A DNA stretch of 44,721 bases from Clostridia bacterium (GCA_017423825.1 JAFPCP010000024.1:1-44721), one strand, 5' to 3'; numbered from the stretch's first letter, positions 8,057-16,967 are shown. Notes: generated by a model not told the origin, from the letters alone. Translations and numbers: made by a program.

Positions 8057-8920
8057 TCATTCTCCTTCGCACGCTTGGTTTTTATCCGCCAGCAGCAAGC
8101 GGTATATGTCGCCCTTTTTGAGACCGGTGTCTGCCGCGGCTTGCTTGGCCGCCTCAGAGGGGGATACCCCTTGCGCCAAATACGACCGGGCAATTGCCAA
8201 CGCCTGTTCCGGTGAAGGTGCCGACGCTTGTTGCGGGGGCGCGCCTTCCACCACCAGCACGAACTCCCCGCGCGGTGCTTCGGTCGCAAAGCGCTGTGCC
8301 GCTTGGTCGAGGGTGGTGCGGATGACTTCTTCGTGTATTTTCGTCAATTCCCGCACGAGCGCCACGCGTCTGTCGCCCAGCGCGGCAAACAAATCGGCGA
8401 GGGTAGCGGGCAGTTTATGCGGGGCTTCATAGAACACCAAGGTGCGCGGCTCCCGCCGCAAACCGTCGAGATGTTCCCGTCGCGCGCGTTTGTTGACGCT
8501 TAAAAACCCTTCAAAGGCAAACCGGCCGGTTGGCAGCCCCGCCAACGCCAGCGCGGTTGTCAGCGCTGTTGGCCCCGGCACCACGCCGACGGGAATACCT
8601 TTTTGGTGGCACAGGTCCACCAAATCCTCTCCCGGGTCGGAAATGGCCGGCATGCCGGCATCGGTCACCAACACGCCGTTTTCCCCCGCCAGTAAGCGCG
8701 CACAAATCTGTTCGCCTCGCTCGCGTTTGTTGTGTTCAAAATAACTGACCAGCGGTTTGTGAATGCCAAAATGATTAAGCAATTTGAGCGTAACGCGCGT
8801 ATCCTCCGCGGCGATGAAATCACACGTCGCCAAGGCCTCGGTTGCCCGCGGGGAAAAATCCGATAAATTGCCAATTGGCGTCCCTACGAGCGTCAATCGC
8901 CCTATATTGTGCTGTTGCAT
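8057..8920 (-). CDS. rsmI: 16S rRNA (cytidine-1402-2'-O)-methyltransferase
   Basis: A 287-residue SAM-dependent methyltransferase of the tetrapyrrole-methylase fold that puts the 2'-O-methyl on C1402 of 16S rRNA in the decoding centre. The family signatures are all present: LVGTPIGNLSDFSPRA near the start, AAEDTR, VTDAGMPAISDPG, and GPTALTTALALAGLP. The ATG at 8920 has AGGTGG 5 nt upstream; a GTG 9 nt earlier is possible. The gene follows the trmN6-like gene by a few bases. In Bacillus the same pair (yabB, yabC) sits in the holB region, which supports the call. Confidence 0.95.
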   Translation of the reverse strand: MQQHNIGRLTLVGTPIGNLSDFSPRATEALATCDFIAAEDTRVTLKLLNHFGIHKPLVSYFEHNKRERGEQICARLLAGENGVLVTDAGMPAISDPGEDLVDLCHQKGIPVGVVPGPTALTTALALAGLPTGRFAFEGFLSVNKRARREHLDGLRREPRTLVFYEAPHKLPATLADLFAALGDRRVALVRELTKIHEEVIRTTLDQAAQRFATEAPRGEFVLVVEGAPPQQASAPSPEQALAIARSYLAQGVSPSEAAKQAAADTGLKKGDIYRLLLADKNQACEGE

Positions 8921-8934
8921 ACATTCCACCTGCT

Positions 8935-9666
8935 TTATTCTATACTAAGAGGCTGCTCCCCGTATATTTCCCGATACATTGCAGTCGGCGTTCCGTCCGA
9001 CTGTTGCAAGCAAAGCGGCGCCTCCCAGACAAGGCCGGGACGTCCGCCTTTGCGCGCTTCCAACAAAAACAGCCATGGCGCTGTATCCGCGCGTTGTTGC
9101 ACCGGTTGCAACCGTTTTGGTTCCAGCCCACAAGCCGTCAGCGCCGCTAACACGGCGGACAACCGCTCGGGTCGATGACACAGACAAAACCGTCCGCCGT
9201 TGCACAACAGCCAAGTAGCTGCTTGGCACACCGCTTGTAGGGTGTCCGGTTTTTCATGGCGGGCTGTACGGGTTGCCTCGTCCTGACTGGTCTGACCGCT
9301 GTCCGGCGGGAAATACGGCGGGTTACACACCACCCGACGGAAACTGCCGGCCGGGGCGATTTCCCGCGGATGATACCAATCTCCCACCGCAAAGGTCGGC
9401 CGTGGCTCGTGCGGAAAGGCCGCCGCACCCATCTGTGCCAGGCGAATCGCTTGCGGCGCTATATCCACGCCGTGCACCGCGGTCGCTTTACCCATAGCGC
9501 ACAGCCGCAAAGCAATCGCTCCGCAACCGGTACCGAGTTCGCATATCCGCTCGCCGGCTGTCGGGGCGGCAAAATGCGACAGCAATATCGCGTCTGTGCC
9601 AAAACGATGTGTTGCGGATACCGCCGCTTGTATGTCGCCCTTAACAGGCATCCAAGTGCTATCCAT
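8935..9666 (-). CDS. tRNA1(Val) (adenine-37-N6)-methyltransferase-like protein
   Basis: A 243-residue class I SAM methyltransferase. Motif I (ELGTGCGAIALRL, about residues 43-55) binds SAM, and CNPPYF (about residue 110) is the N6-adenine or N5-glutamine motif. The match is to the TrmN6/YfiC group, Bacillus YabB, which modifies adenine 37 of tRNA. GGAGGG lies 6 nt before the ATG at 9666. It forms a tight pair with rsmI and lies downstream of the ferredoxin terminator. Whether it targets tRNA-Val in this organism cannot be told. Confidence 0.85.
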   Translation of the reverse strand: MDSTWMPVKGDIQAAVSATHRFGTDAILLSHFAAPTAGERICELGTGCGAIALRLCAMGKATAVHGVDIAPQAIRLAQMGAAAFPHEPRPTFAVGDWYHPREIAPAGSFRRVVCNPPYFPPDSGQTSQDEATRTARHEKPDTLQAVCQAATWLLCNGGRFCLCHRPERLSAVLAALTACGLEPKRLQPVQQRADTAPWLFLLEARKGGRPGLVWEAPLCLQQSDGTPTAMYREIYGEQPLSIE

Positions 9667-9699
9667 CTTTTTCCCTCCGTGAGAAAGAGACTATATAAC

Positions 9700-9731
9700 A
9701 AAAAAGCCGGACAGCCAAAAAGCCGTCCGGC
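9700..9731 (-). terminator. terminator after the ferredoxin gene
   Basis: On the minus strand a GCCGGAC/GTCCGGC stem is followed by six T residues. It separates the ferredoxin from the downstream trmN6-rsmI transcript. Confidence 0.75.
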
Positions 9732-9745
9732 AATCCGTTGTGCGT

Positions 9746-9916
9746 TTATTCCGCAACAGGGGCGCCCACCGGGCAGACCTCCGCACAAGCACCGCAGTCA
9801 ATGCAGGCATCGGCGTCGATGACGTATTTGCCATCCCCTTCGCTGATGGCGTCCACCGGACAACCCTCCGCGCAGGCACCGCAAGCGATGCAGTCGTCGT
9901 TAATCATAAAAGCCAT
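9746..9916 (-). CDS. 2[4Fe-4S] ferredoxin
   Basis: A 56-residue electron carrier with two classic CxxCxxCxxxCP motifs: CIACGACAEGCP near residue 8 and CIDCGACAEVCP near residue 38. This is the clostridial-type bacterial ferredoxin that serves low-potential electron transfer in anaerobes. The ATG at 9916 (MAFMIN) has AGGGAGGT 5 nt upstream; the longer frame to 9997 lacks a ribosome site. It has its own promoter and terminator inside the holB-ricT-trmN-rsmI block, in the slot that yabA occupies in Bacillus. Confidence 0.95.
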   Translation of the reverse strand: MAFMINDDCIACGACAEGCPVDAISEGDGKYVIDADACIDCGACAEVCPVGAPVAE

Positions 9917-9947
9917 GGTTACACCTCCCTGTCCATACATTGTCTTA

Positions 9948-9975
9948 ATCATACCACAGAATTCAAAAAATGCAA
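9948..9975 (-). promoter_or_regulatory. promoter of the ferredoxin gene
   Basis: TTGCAT and TATGAT on the minus strand are separated by 16 nt, about 30 nt upstream of the ATG. The -10 is an extended type (GTGGTATGAT). Confidence 0.55.
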
Positions 9976-10008
9976 GGTTTTTTGCAGTTTCTGTCATAGT
10001 TTTCCGAT

Positions 10009-11025
10009 TTATGTCTTGTTTTCACCGGCGCTGGTGATTTTTTCCCGCACAGAAACACGGTTTGCATCCCGTTTCCGCCCACGGGAACGATGCCCTGCAT
10101 GGTCTGCGTTATTCTTTTTGGTCGGCGGGGGAGTGCGGTCTTCGTTGGTCGGTTCCGTCACCTCGACCGCGGGCGGATTTTGCGCCGCTTCGACCGGTTT
10201 AGGTTGCCCGCCGCGGTTGTCCCGCGCTATCACCGTGACATCCTCCGCGCTCATTTCAGTTGCCGGAGAGTCAGGGTTTTTGTCTAAGCGCACTTTGACG
10301 CGACCGGTGAGAACCGCGCTTTCGGCCACCACACCGCGGCCTTCCGGCGTCATCACCACGGCCCCTACTTTGGGTGTGAGTTTCAATAATTCTTCATACA
10401 TATCCTGTTCGTATTTCAAACAGCACATAAGCCGACCGCAGGAGCCGGAAATTTTGGTTGGATTGAGGGACAAGCCTTGTTCTTTTGCCATTTTAATCGA
10501 AACAGGCTGAAAATCGTGTAAAAACTGTGCACAGCAGAAGGGGCGTCCGCATATGCCGATGCCGCCCAATTTTTTCGCCTCGTCGCGTACGCCGATTTGA
10601 TGCAGTTCTATGCGGGTGTGGAATTCCGCCGCCAAATCCTTCACGAGATTGCGGAAATCCACCCGTCCTTCGGCGGTAAAGTTGAAGAGGATTTTAGAAT
10701 TATCGAATGCGTATTCCACATCCACGAGTTTCATATCCAGACCATGGGCCGCTATCCTCTCTTGGCATATGCGCATAGCCTCGCGTTCTTTGGCGACGTT
10801 CTCTTCCACGCGACGGCGGTCATCCGCATCGGCGCGACGCAACACCGGTTTGAGCGCCTTGCCAACCTCAGCACATTCGCGGTTGGCGCGCGCGACCTCG
10901 CCGCATTCGATGCCGCGTGAAGTCTCCACCATCACCAATTCTCCGGGCAATAAAACCAATTCTCCCGGATCAAAATCATATATTTTTCCGTTATTCCGAA
11001 AACGGACACCTACGGTCATCGCCAT
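10009..11025 (-). CDS. ricT: PSP1 domain protein, RicT/YaaT homologue
   Basis: About 338 residues from the ATG at 11025. The PSP1 domain shows the Cys motifs CGRPFCCAQFL and SCGRLMCCLKYE in its middle. In Bacillus, RicT (YaaT) joins RicA and RicF in an Fe-S-containing complex that helps RNase Y process mRNA and was first seen as a stage 0 sporulation factor. The last 75 residues are Pro-, Arg- and Lys-rich and probably disordered. The gene lies just downstream of holB, as in Bacillus. The ribosome site is weak (AAGG about 11 nt before the ATG), and a second ATG at 11019 is also possible. Confidence 0.9.
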   Translation of the reverse strand: MAMTVGVRFRNNGKIYDFDPGELVLLPGELVMVETSRGIECGEVARANRECAEVGKALKPVLRRADADDRRRVEENVAKEREAMRICQERIAAHGLDMKLVDVEYAFDNSKILFNFTAEGRVDFRNLVKDLAAEFHTRIELHQIGVRDEAKKLGGIGICGRPFCCAQFLHDFQPVSIKMAKEQGLSLNPTKISGSCGRLMCCLKYEQDMYEELLKLTPKVGAVVMTPEGRGVVAESAVLTGRVKVRLDKNPDSPATEMSAEDVTVIARDNRGGQPKPVEAAQNPPAVEVTEPTNEDRTPPPTKKNNADHAGHRSRGRKRDANRVSVREKITSAGENKT

Positions 11026-11077
11026 CGTGAAACCAACCTTTCCGTGCACCGATTGTGGGCTTTTATTGTATGCTTGT

Positions 11078-12067
11078 TTAACTGCCGGCCGCCTGTCGCA
11101 AGCAAGCGCACAGACGAGTGAGAAACAAGGTGTTGTTCATGTTGTGTTTGTGAGCCTGTTGCAACTGCTCCGTTTGCTCCAATAAGGATACCAGTCGCTG
11201 TCCGCTCAACCGACCGGCCAAGCTTTGCGCTTCTTTCGGGGCGGTGGACAGTAGCCGCCCGCCGCCATATTGCAAAACCAGCGCATCCCGTAACACGAGC
11301 TGCAAACCGGCGAGCACGCCGTCTGTTAGCGTTTTATCCTTTTCCAGTCGGGCGGTGAGCTGCAAAAGCGGCCACTCCGTCGGTGCAACCAAGGCCGCCG
11401 CCATAAGCGGCACCAACTCCAAAACCTGTTGCCACACGCCCTCGTTCAGCCCTTCGACCACGCGGCCGACACACCCGCCGAACAATGCGTGCGCCTGTTG
11501 CAACACCGCCTGTTCCGTTTGCGGCAAAAGTCGGCGCAACACCAGCAACGCCTCTTCCCATTCCACGGGGGACACCGGTATGCACACACAGCGAGAGCAA
11601 ATGGTTTGCAAAAGCTGTGACCGATTGTTGCAAGTGAGAACAAACAGCACGTGCGCCGGGGGCTCTTCCAGTATTTTCAGCAAGGCATTTTGTGCTTGCG
11701 GGGTCATGGTGTGCGCTTGTGCCAAAATCATCACCCGATAGGGGGATTCATTGGGCAACACATAGGCCTCTTCGCGCAAACGGCGGATGGTATCCACCGA
11801 CAAAGCTGCCCCGTCACCGCCAAATGTGACGATGTCCGGATGTGTTGTTTTTTGGCATGCGGCGCAAACGCCGCAAGGGCGCCGTGTGAAATCCGGCTCG
11901 CGGCACACCGCCGCGCGGGCAATGCATGCCGCCAGCATACGCCGACCGCTACCCGCTTCCCCTTCCAGTAACAGGGCATGCGGGAAGCGCCCGGCATCGA
12001 TCATTGCGCCGAGTTGTTGCTTTGCCGCCACGTTGCCGGCAAATTCACCAAACTGCACCCCGCCCAC
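11078..12067 (-). CDS. holB: DNA polymerase III subunit delta'
   Basis: A 329-residue clamp-loader AAA+ subunit that helps place the sliding clamp during replication. It shows the Zn module (four Cys in CREPDFTRRPCGVCAAC), NALLKILEEPP, and the arginine-finger SRC motif (TICSRC). The P-loop reads GEAGSGRR: the usual Lys is replaced by Arg, so ATP binding is probably weak or absent, as in E. coli delta'. GGGAG lies before the ATG. It leads the holB-ricT block and has its own promoter. The upstream tmk-yaaQ-yaaR genes of Bacillus are missing; a DUF1846 gene faces away instead. Confidence 0.93.
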   Translation of the reverse strand: MGGVQFGEFAGNVAAKQQLGAMIDAGRFPHALLLEGEAGSGRRMLAACIARAAVCREPDFTRRPCGVCAACQKTTHPDIVTFGGDGAALSVDTIRRLREEAYVLPNESPYRVMILAQAHTMTPQAQNALLKILEEPPAHVLFVLTCNNRSQLLQTICSRCVCIPVSPVEWEEALLVLRRLLPQTEQAVLQQAHALFGGCVGRVVEGLNEGVWQQVLELVPLMAAALVAPTEWPLLQLTARLEKDKTLTDGVLAGLQLVLRDALVLQYGGGRLLSTAPKEAQSLAGRLSGQRLVSLLEQTEQLQQAHKHNMNNTLFLTRLCACLRQAAGS

Positions 12068-12095
12068 TCCCTTTTACTTTATAATACTGTCTTTT

Positions 12096-12124
12096 ATTAT
12101 ACACGAACTTATGAGTGGTGACAA
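12096..12124 (-). promoter_or_regulatory. promoter of the holB-ricT operon
   Basis: On the minus strand TTGTCA and TATAAT are separated by exactly 17 nt, ending about 30 nt before the holB ATG. Confidence 0.65.
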
Positions 12125-12180
12125 GTTTTTTTTCGAGCGCGTACCGAAAAACAGTTTTTTTGCAAAATACGACTTTTCCC

Positions 12181-12209
12181 TTGTGTGCAATCGCAAAATA
12201 TGGTATCCT
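12181..12209 (+). promoter_or_regulatory. promoter of the DUF1846 gene
   Basis: TTGTGT and TATCCT are separated by 17 nt, about 30 nt upstream of the ATG at 12242. A longer reading frame starting at 12185 would begin inside this promoter and is rejected. Confidence 0.5.
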
Positions 12210-12241
12210 ATATATTGTGTTGTGGGAAGGATGGTGCGTAT

Positions 12242-13723
12242 ATGAAAAAAGGATTTGACAACGAACTGTATATGCGTAAGCAAAAGCAGCATATCTTAGA
12301 ACGCATATCAAAGTTTGATGGAAAACTGTATTTGGAATTTGGTGGCAAGTTGTTTGACGATTACCATGCCTCTCGTGTGTTGCCCGGGTTCGAGCCGGAT
12401 GCAAAAATCCGGTTGCTTTGTTCCATGGCTGACCAGGCGGAAATCGTGTTTTGCATCAGTGCCGATAATATTGAGAAAAACAAAATTCGCGCGGATCTCG
12501 GCATCAGTTATGACCAGGATCTTTTGCGACAAATCAGCATGGTGCGCACCATGGGCATATCGGTTAACAGTGTGGTTATCACCCGCTATACCGGTCAGAT
12601 TGCCGCCGACCAATTCAAAAACAAATTAAACGCCTTGGGCATACGCAACTACGTCCATCATCCGATTGAGGGATATCCCTCCGACGTGGACCACATTGTC
12701 AGCGATGCCGGTTATGGCTCCAATCCGTATATCGAAACCACAAAACCGCTGGTTGTGGTGACCGCCCCCGGCCCCGGTAGCGGCAAACTCGCCACCTGTT
12801 TGTCGCAGGTGTACCACGAAAGCCGCCGCGGCATTCGCGCGGGGTATGGCAAATACGAAACCTTCCCGATTTGGAATTTACCCCTCAAACACCCTGTGAA
12901 TCTCGCCTATGAGGCGGCGACCGCCGACCTGCAAGACGTCAACATGATTGACCCCTTCCATTTGGAAGCCTATGGTGTCACCACGGTTAATTATAACCGT
13001 GACGTCGAAGCGTTTCCTCTTGTGCGGACGATTCTCTCCCGTATCACCGGCAATGACAAGTTTTATTGCAGCCCGACGGATATGGGCGTCAACATGGCCG
13101 GCTATGCGATTGTGGACGACGAAGTGTGCCGCGAGGCCAGTTGTCAAGAGATTATCCGCCGCTATTATCAAGGGCTGGTGGATCGTCGCATGGGCCGGGA
13201 AAAGGATGAAACCATCGACAAACTCAACATGATCATGCAGCAACTGGGGCTCAAACAGACCGACCGGGCGGTGGTGCAACCGGCGCTGGAAAAAAGCCGG
13301 CGCGTCAACAGCTCCGCCACGGCGATTCAGTTGCCGGATGGCCGCATCATCACAGGCAAAGGCTCGTCGCTTCTCAGTTCCTGCTCAGCGGCGGTGCTCA
13401 ACGCCATCAAAGTGATGGCAGATATTCCGAAATCCACCCTGCTTATGAGCCCGGCCGTGCTGGAACCGGTCATCGACCTGAAAACCAACCTGCTGCAAAG
13501 CCACAGCAGCGCCCTCAAATTGGATGACGCGCTGACAGCCTTATATATCTGTGCCGCGCGTGACGACACCGCTGCGCGCGCCGTTGCGCAACTGCCTAAG
13601 TTGTGTGGTTGCGAACTGCATTCTACCGAGATTTTGCATTCCGGTGATGAATCCATTCTGCGCAAAATGCGTCTTCACGTCACCTGCGAACCGGTGTTTC
13701 CGGAGAAGACGCTGGTGTACTAA
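12242..13723 (+). CDS. DUF1846 domain-containing protein
   Basis: A 493-residue soluble protein matching the DUF1846 family along its whole length, from KKGFDNELYMRKQ to the C-terminus. Family members are common in Firmicutes; crystal structures exist, but I know of no established activity. It contains a glycine-rich stretch, TAPGPGSGKLATCLSQ (about residues 178-193), like an NTP-binding loop, and a conserved region near SPTDMGVNMAGY. The ATG at 12242 has GGAAGG upstream. It is monocistronic, divergent from holB and followed by the rhamnosidase gene, which has its own promoter, so no functional link to its neighbours is obvious. Confidence 0.9.
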   Translation: MKKGFDNELYMRKQKQHILERISKFDGKLYLEFGGKLFDDYHASRVLPGFEPDAKIRLLCSMADQAEIVFCISADNIEKNKIRADLGISYDQDLLRQISMVRTMGISVNSVVITRYTGQIAADQFKNKLNALGIRNYVHHPIEGYPSDVDHIVSDAGYGSNPYIETTKPLVVVTAPGPGSGKLATCLSQVYHESRRGIRAGYGKYETFPIWNLPLKHPVNLAYEAATADLQDVNMIDPFHLEAYGVTTVNYNRDVEAFPLVRTILSRITGNDKFYCSPTDMGVNMAGYAIVDDEVCREASCQEIIRRYYQGLVDRRMGREKDETIDKLNMIMQQLGLKQTDRAVVQPALEKSRRVNSSATAIQLPDGRIITGKGSSLLSSCSAAVLNAIKVMADIPKSTLLMSPAVLEPVIDLKTNLLQSHSSALKLDDALTALYICAARDDTAARAVAQLPKLCGCELHSTEILHSGDESILRKMRLHVTCEPVFPEKTLVY

Positions 13724-13786
13724 ATCTTGAACTTAATACAATCTAGCGCTTTTTTTGCACAAAGTAGGGCTTTTGAAAAACATACC

Positions 13787-13814
13787 TTGCTTTTCGACAC
13801 AGACAGGCTACAAT
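13787..13814 (+). promoter_or_regulatory. promoter of the rhamnosidase gene
   Basis: TTGCTT and TACAAT are separated by 16 nt, about 45 nt before the ATG at 13859. Confidence 0.5.
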
Positions 13815-13858
13815 GAAGGCAACAGATGAAGTGTTCATTTTTCAGGGAGGTATATACC

Positions 13859-16015
13859 ATGATTTTTGATAAGTCGTATTGGATTAAAGATAGCCAAAAC
13901 GGGGATTGTCCCGCTTTTTGCAAGGATTTTTCCTTATCGGATAAAGCCATCAAGACGGCTAAACTGTACATCACTGCGGTGGGCGTTTATCGCGCGTATC
14001 TGAATGACAACCGCGTGGGGGACGTACTCATGACCCCTGGTTGGACTAAGTACGCAAAGCGGCATCAATATCAGGAATATGACATCACGTCCCTGTTGGC
14101 AGAAAACAACACCCTTTTTGTAGAGGTGGGTCACGGTTGGCAACGGGGCCGCATCTGCAATATGTTGGAAAGCAATAAAACCTATCCGCCGGCGTCGGTT
14201 ATTGCCTGCCTGCAAATCACCTACCAAGACGGCACGGTGGAAACGGTTGTGTCCGACACCTCTTGGCAATGCGCCGACGGCGCGGTTATCCGCAGCGACA
14301 TTTACGACGGCGAGGCATATGACGCCAACGTGTCGTTACATAATTTTCGTCCGGTGGAAATCTATGACGCCGATAAGACCAACCTGATTCCGCAAGAAGG
14401 CGAGCCTATAAAAGCACACGAGCGCATTGCCCCGCTGGAAATCATCCAAACCCCCGCGGGTGAAACGGTGATTAACTTCGGACAAAATCTCACCGGTTAC
14501 GTGGAAATCTCCGTCGACGCGAAGGGTGGCGAGGTGATTGACCTGTCGTTCGGCGAGGTGCTGGACAGCGACGGGAATTTCTATAACGCGAATTATCGGA
14601 CGGCTAAAAGTGAATACATCTATACCTGCCGCCCGGGCAAGCAAACCTATGCGCCGCACCTTTGCTTCTATGGCTTCCAATACGTGCGCATCAACCAAGC
14701 GCCGGAAAATGTTTCTTACACGGCTGTTGCGGTGTACTCTGACATTAAGCAAACCGGCTTTTTGCGTTTTTCTGACCCGCGGCTCAACCAGTTGTTTTCC
14801 AACGTCATTTGGGGCAACAAGGGCAATTTCTTAGATATTCCCACCGATTGTCCGCAACGTGACGAGCGTTGGGGCTGGACCGGTGATGCACACGTGTTTG
14901 CGCGCACCGCGTGTTACAACTTTGACGTGGAGAAATTTTACGCCAAGTGGCTCAACGACATCTTAGCCGAACAGGGCGAGGACGGCTTTGTGCCGCACAC
15001 CATCCCCAACTCTTTGGTGCGCAGCAACCCGGACCCGAGCCGTTGGTGTGAGCGGGGCAGTGCTGTTTGGGGCGACGTGGCTATCGGCTTGCCGTGGCAG
15101 GTGTATCTCTCTTACGGCGACAAAGAGGTTTTGCGTCGTCATTTTGAGAGTATGTGCAAATGGATTGCCTATATCACCAACACTACCACTGACCAGTACC
15201 TCTGGACCGGCGGTATGCAATACGGTGACTGGCTCGCGCTGGACGGCCCGCAAGGCAGCAACAACGGTGGTTCTCGCAGTGCCTTTATCGCCTCTGTGTT
15301 CTATGCTCACTGCACCTCGTTGGTGGTCAAATCGGGTAAACTTTTGGGCGAGGACGTGTCGTATTACGAAGACTTGTACGATAACATCGTGCGTACGATT
15401 CGCAAAACTTATCCCGAATATAAAACACAGACCGAGTGTGTGTTGGCCATTCATTTCCACATAACCGAAGACGTCAAAGGCACCGCCGATAAATTAATTT
15501 CCCTGTTGGAAGCGAACGGATACACACTCACCACCGGCTTTGTCGGTACGCCGTATTTGTTGCACGCGTTGAGCGAAACCGGCCATACGGATGTTGCTTA
15601 TCGTCTGCTGTTGACGGAAGACTATCCCTCGTGGCTGTTCTCCGTCAAGATGGGCGCGACCACCATGTGGGAGCACTGGGACGGTATCCGCGAGGACGGC
15701 ACGTTCTGGAGCACGGAGATGAACTCCTACAACCATTACGCCTATGGTGCGGTGATGGATTGGGTCTATTCCGTGGCGGCGGGCATTGACACGGACCCCG
15801 ATTACCCCGGCTACGAAAAGGCGATTATTGCCCCGAATCCCAATCCGCGTTTGCAATCCTTACAAGCGGAATATACAACGAAACATGGCACGATAAAATC
15901 CGCTTGGGAATATAAAAACGGTCAAGTACGCTACTTCATCAGCACCCCGGTGGAAACCACCGTTTGTATTGACGGAAAATCCTTTGAAGTGCAGCCCGGC
16001 GATTACATCTTCTAA
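13859..16015 (+). CDS. alpha-L-rhamnosidase, glycoside hydrolase family 78
   Basis: A 718-residue GH78 enzyme expected to release alpha-L-rhamnose from plant glycosides or rhamnose-containing polysaccharides. Two N-terminal beta-domains (about 1-300) precede the (alpha/alpha)6 barrel. The motif DCPQRDERWGWTGDA (about residues 330-344) carries the catalytic acid region, and TTMWEHWDG (about 600-608) the base region; a beta-sandwich ends the protein. No signal peptide is present, so it should act in the cytoplasm on imported oligosaccharides. GGGAGG lies 8 nt before the ATG. No rhamnose-catabolism gene or sugar transporter adjoins it. Confidence 0.93.
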   Translation: MIFDKSYWIKDSQNGDCPAFCKDFSLSDKAIKTAKLYITAVGVYRAYLNDNRVGDVLMTPGWTKYAKRHQYQEYDITSLLAENNTLFVEVGHGWQRGRICNMLESNKTYPPASVIACLQITYQDGTVETVVSDTSWQCADGAVIRSDIYDGEAYDANVSLHNFRPVEIYDADKTNLIPQEGEPIKAHERIAPLEIIQTPAGETVINFGQNLTGYVEISVDAKGGEVIDLSFGEVLDSDGNFYNANYRTAKSEYIYTCRPGKQTYAPHLCFYGFQYVRINQAPENVSYTAVAVYSDIKQTGFLRFSDPRLNQLFSNVIWGNKGNFLDIPTDCPQRDERWGWTGDAHVFARTACYNFDVEKFYAKWLNDILAEQGEDGFVPHTIPNSLVRSNPDPSRWCERGSAVWGDVAIGLPWQVYLSYGDKEVLRRHFESMCKWIAYITNTTTDQYLWTGGMQYGDWLALDGPQGSNNGGSRSAFIASVFYAHCTSLVVKSGKLLGEDVSYYEDLYDNIVRTIRKTYPEYKTQTECVLAIHFHITEDVKGTADKLISLLEANGYTLTTGFVGTPYLLHALSETGHTDVAYRLLLTEDYPSWLFSVKMGATTMWEHWDGIREDGTFWSTEMNSYNHYAYGAVMDWVYSVAAGIDTDPDYPGYEKAIIAPNPNPRLQSLQAEYTTKHGTIKSAWEYKNGQVRYFISTPVETTVCIDGKSFEVQPGDYIF

Positions 16016-16051
16016 TCCCCTGGGAAACACCGCGCAAAAGCGGCTACATTT

Positions 16052-16097
16052 AACCGTATATATCCCTTCGCGATGGGGGGATATATACGGTTTTTGT
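16052..16097 (+). terminator. terminator after the rhamnosidase gene
   Basis: A 15-bp stem (AACCGTATATATCCC with its complement) is followed by a T run, 37 nt after the stop codon. Confidence 0.85.
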
Positions 16098-16149
16098 TTG
16101 GGATGTTTACCGCAAAACCTTTGTGCGTGGATAAATAATCCACTTTACA

Positions 16150-16177
16150 TTGCGGTGTGTTTATGCTACCATAAATA
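16150..16177 (+). promoter_or_regulatory. possible promoter of the ZIP gene
   Basis: TTGCGG and TAAATA are separated by 16 nt, about 30 nt before the ATG at 16209. The -10 is imperfect. Confidence 0.35.
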
Positions 16178-16208
16178 TACATACAAGATTTATGAGAGGC
16201 AAAAGCGT

Positions 16209-16967
16209 ATGCAACTTGTATTACTTACAGCGCTGGGCGTTGGTGGGGCGTCGGTCATCGGCGCACTTATCGGTTTTTTGTTCAAGGAATTAAGCCATAA
16301 ATTCCGAGATATCGTGCTGTCTTTTGCGGCGGGTGTGATGCTGGCGGCCGCGGTGATAGGGCTTGTCCTGCCGTCGTTGGAATATGGCGGTCGGTTCTCG
16401 TTGCTCGTCACCATTGCGGGGCTGTTTTGCGGTGCCTTGTGTGTGAACGTGCTGGACAAAATTGTGCCGCACTTACATCGGCTCACCGGCACAGAACAGG
16501 AACAACATCCCGAAAAGCAACAGCAATTAAACAAAGTGCTGTTGTTTGTGATTGCCATCGCCATCCACAATCTGCCGGAAGGCATCGCCGCCGGGGTAGG
16601 CTTCGGCACCGGCAACACGACCGAGGCGCTGACCATTGCTGGCGGTATTGCCCTACAAAACGTGCCCGAAGGCATGGTTATCATCGCGCCTATGCTGGCG
16701 GCCGGCATGCGTCCGGGCCGCACCTTTCTCATTGCTTTTGCGACCGGCATTGTGGAGGTTTTCGGCACCTTGCTCGGCTATTTTGCCGTCAGCCTGTCGG
16801 ATGCGATTTTGCCGTTCGCGTTGGCCTTTGCCGGAGGCACCATGCTGTATGTCATCAGCGACGAAATGATTCCCGAAACCCATGCGCATGGCAGCGAGCG
16901 GGGTGCTACCTATGCTTTGCTCGCCGGATTTGCGCTCATGCTTGTTTTTGATGTTCTGTTGGGATAA
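16209..16967 (+). CDS. ZIP family metal transporter
   Basis: A 252-residue membrane protein with eight hydrophobic helices that imports Zn2+ or other divalent metals. The signature HNLPEGIAAGVGFG (from about residue 120, helix 4) and QNVPEGM (helix 5) hold the metal-binding His and Glu residues; a His-rich loop (HLHRL) lies before helix 4. It belongs to the GufA/ZupT-like bacterial branch. GAGAGG lies before the ATG. It ends 38 nt before the flavodiiron gene with no terminator between, so the two may be co-transcribed, which could tie metal uptake to the di-iron enzyme (inference). Confidence 0.92.
   Translation: MQLVLLTALGVGGASVIGALIGFLFKELSHKFRDIVLSFAAGVMLAAAVIGLVLPSLEYGGRFSLLVTIAGLFCGALCVNVLDKIVPHLHRLTGTEQEQHPEKQQQLNKVLLFVIAIAIHNLPEGIAAGVGFGTGNTTEALTIAGGIALQNVPEGMVIIAPMLAAGMRPGRTFLIAFATGIVEVFGTLLGYFAVSLSDAILPFALAFAGGTMLYVISDEMIPETHAHGSERGATYALLAGFALMLVFDVLLG

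Noticed and set aside
12185..12241. Longer start for the DUF1846 gene
   Set aside because: The extension begins inside the promoter -35/-10 region; the ATG at 12242 has a good ribosome site.
15969..16208. Long N-terminal extension of the ZIP transporter frame
   Set aside because: It overlaps the rhamnosidase end and the terminator hairpin; ZIP proteins begin at the ATG at 16209.
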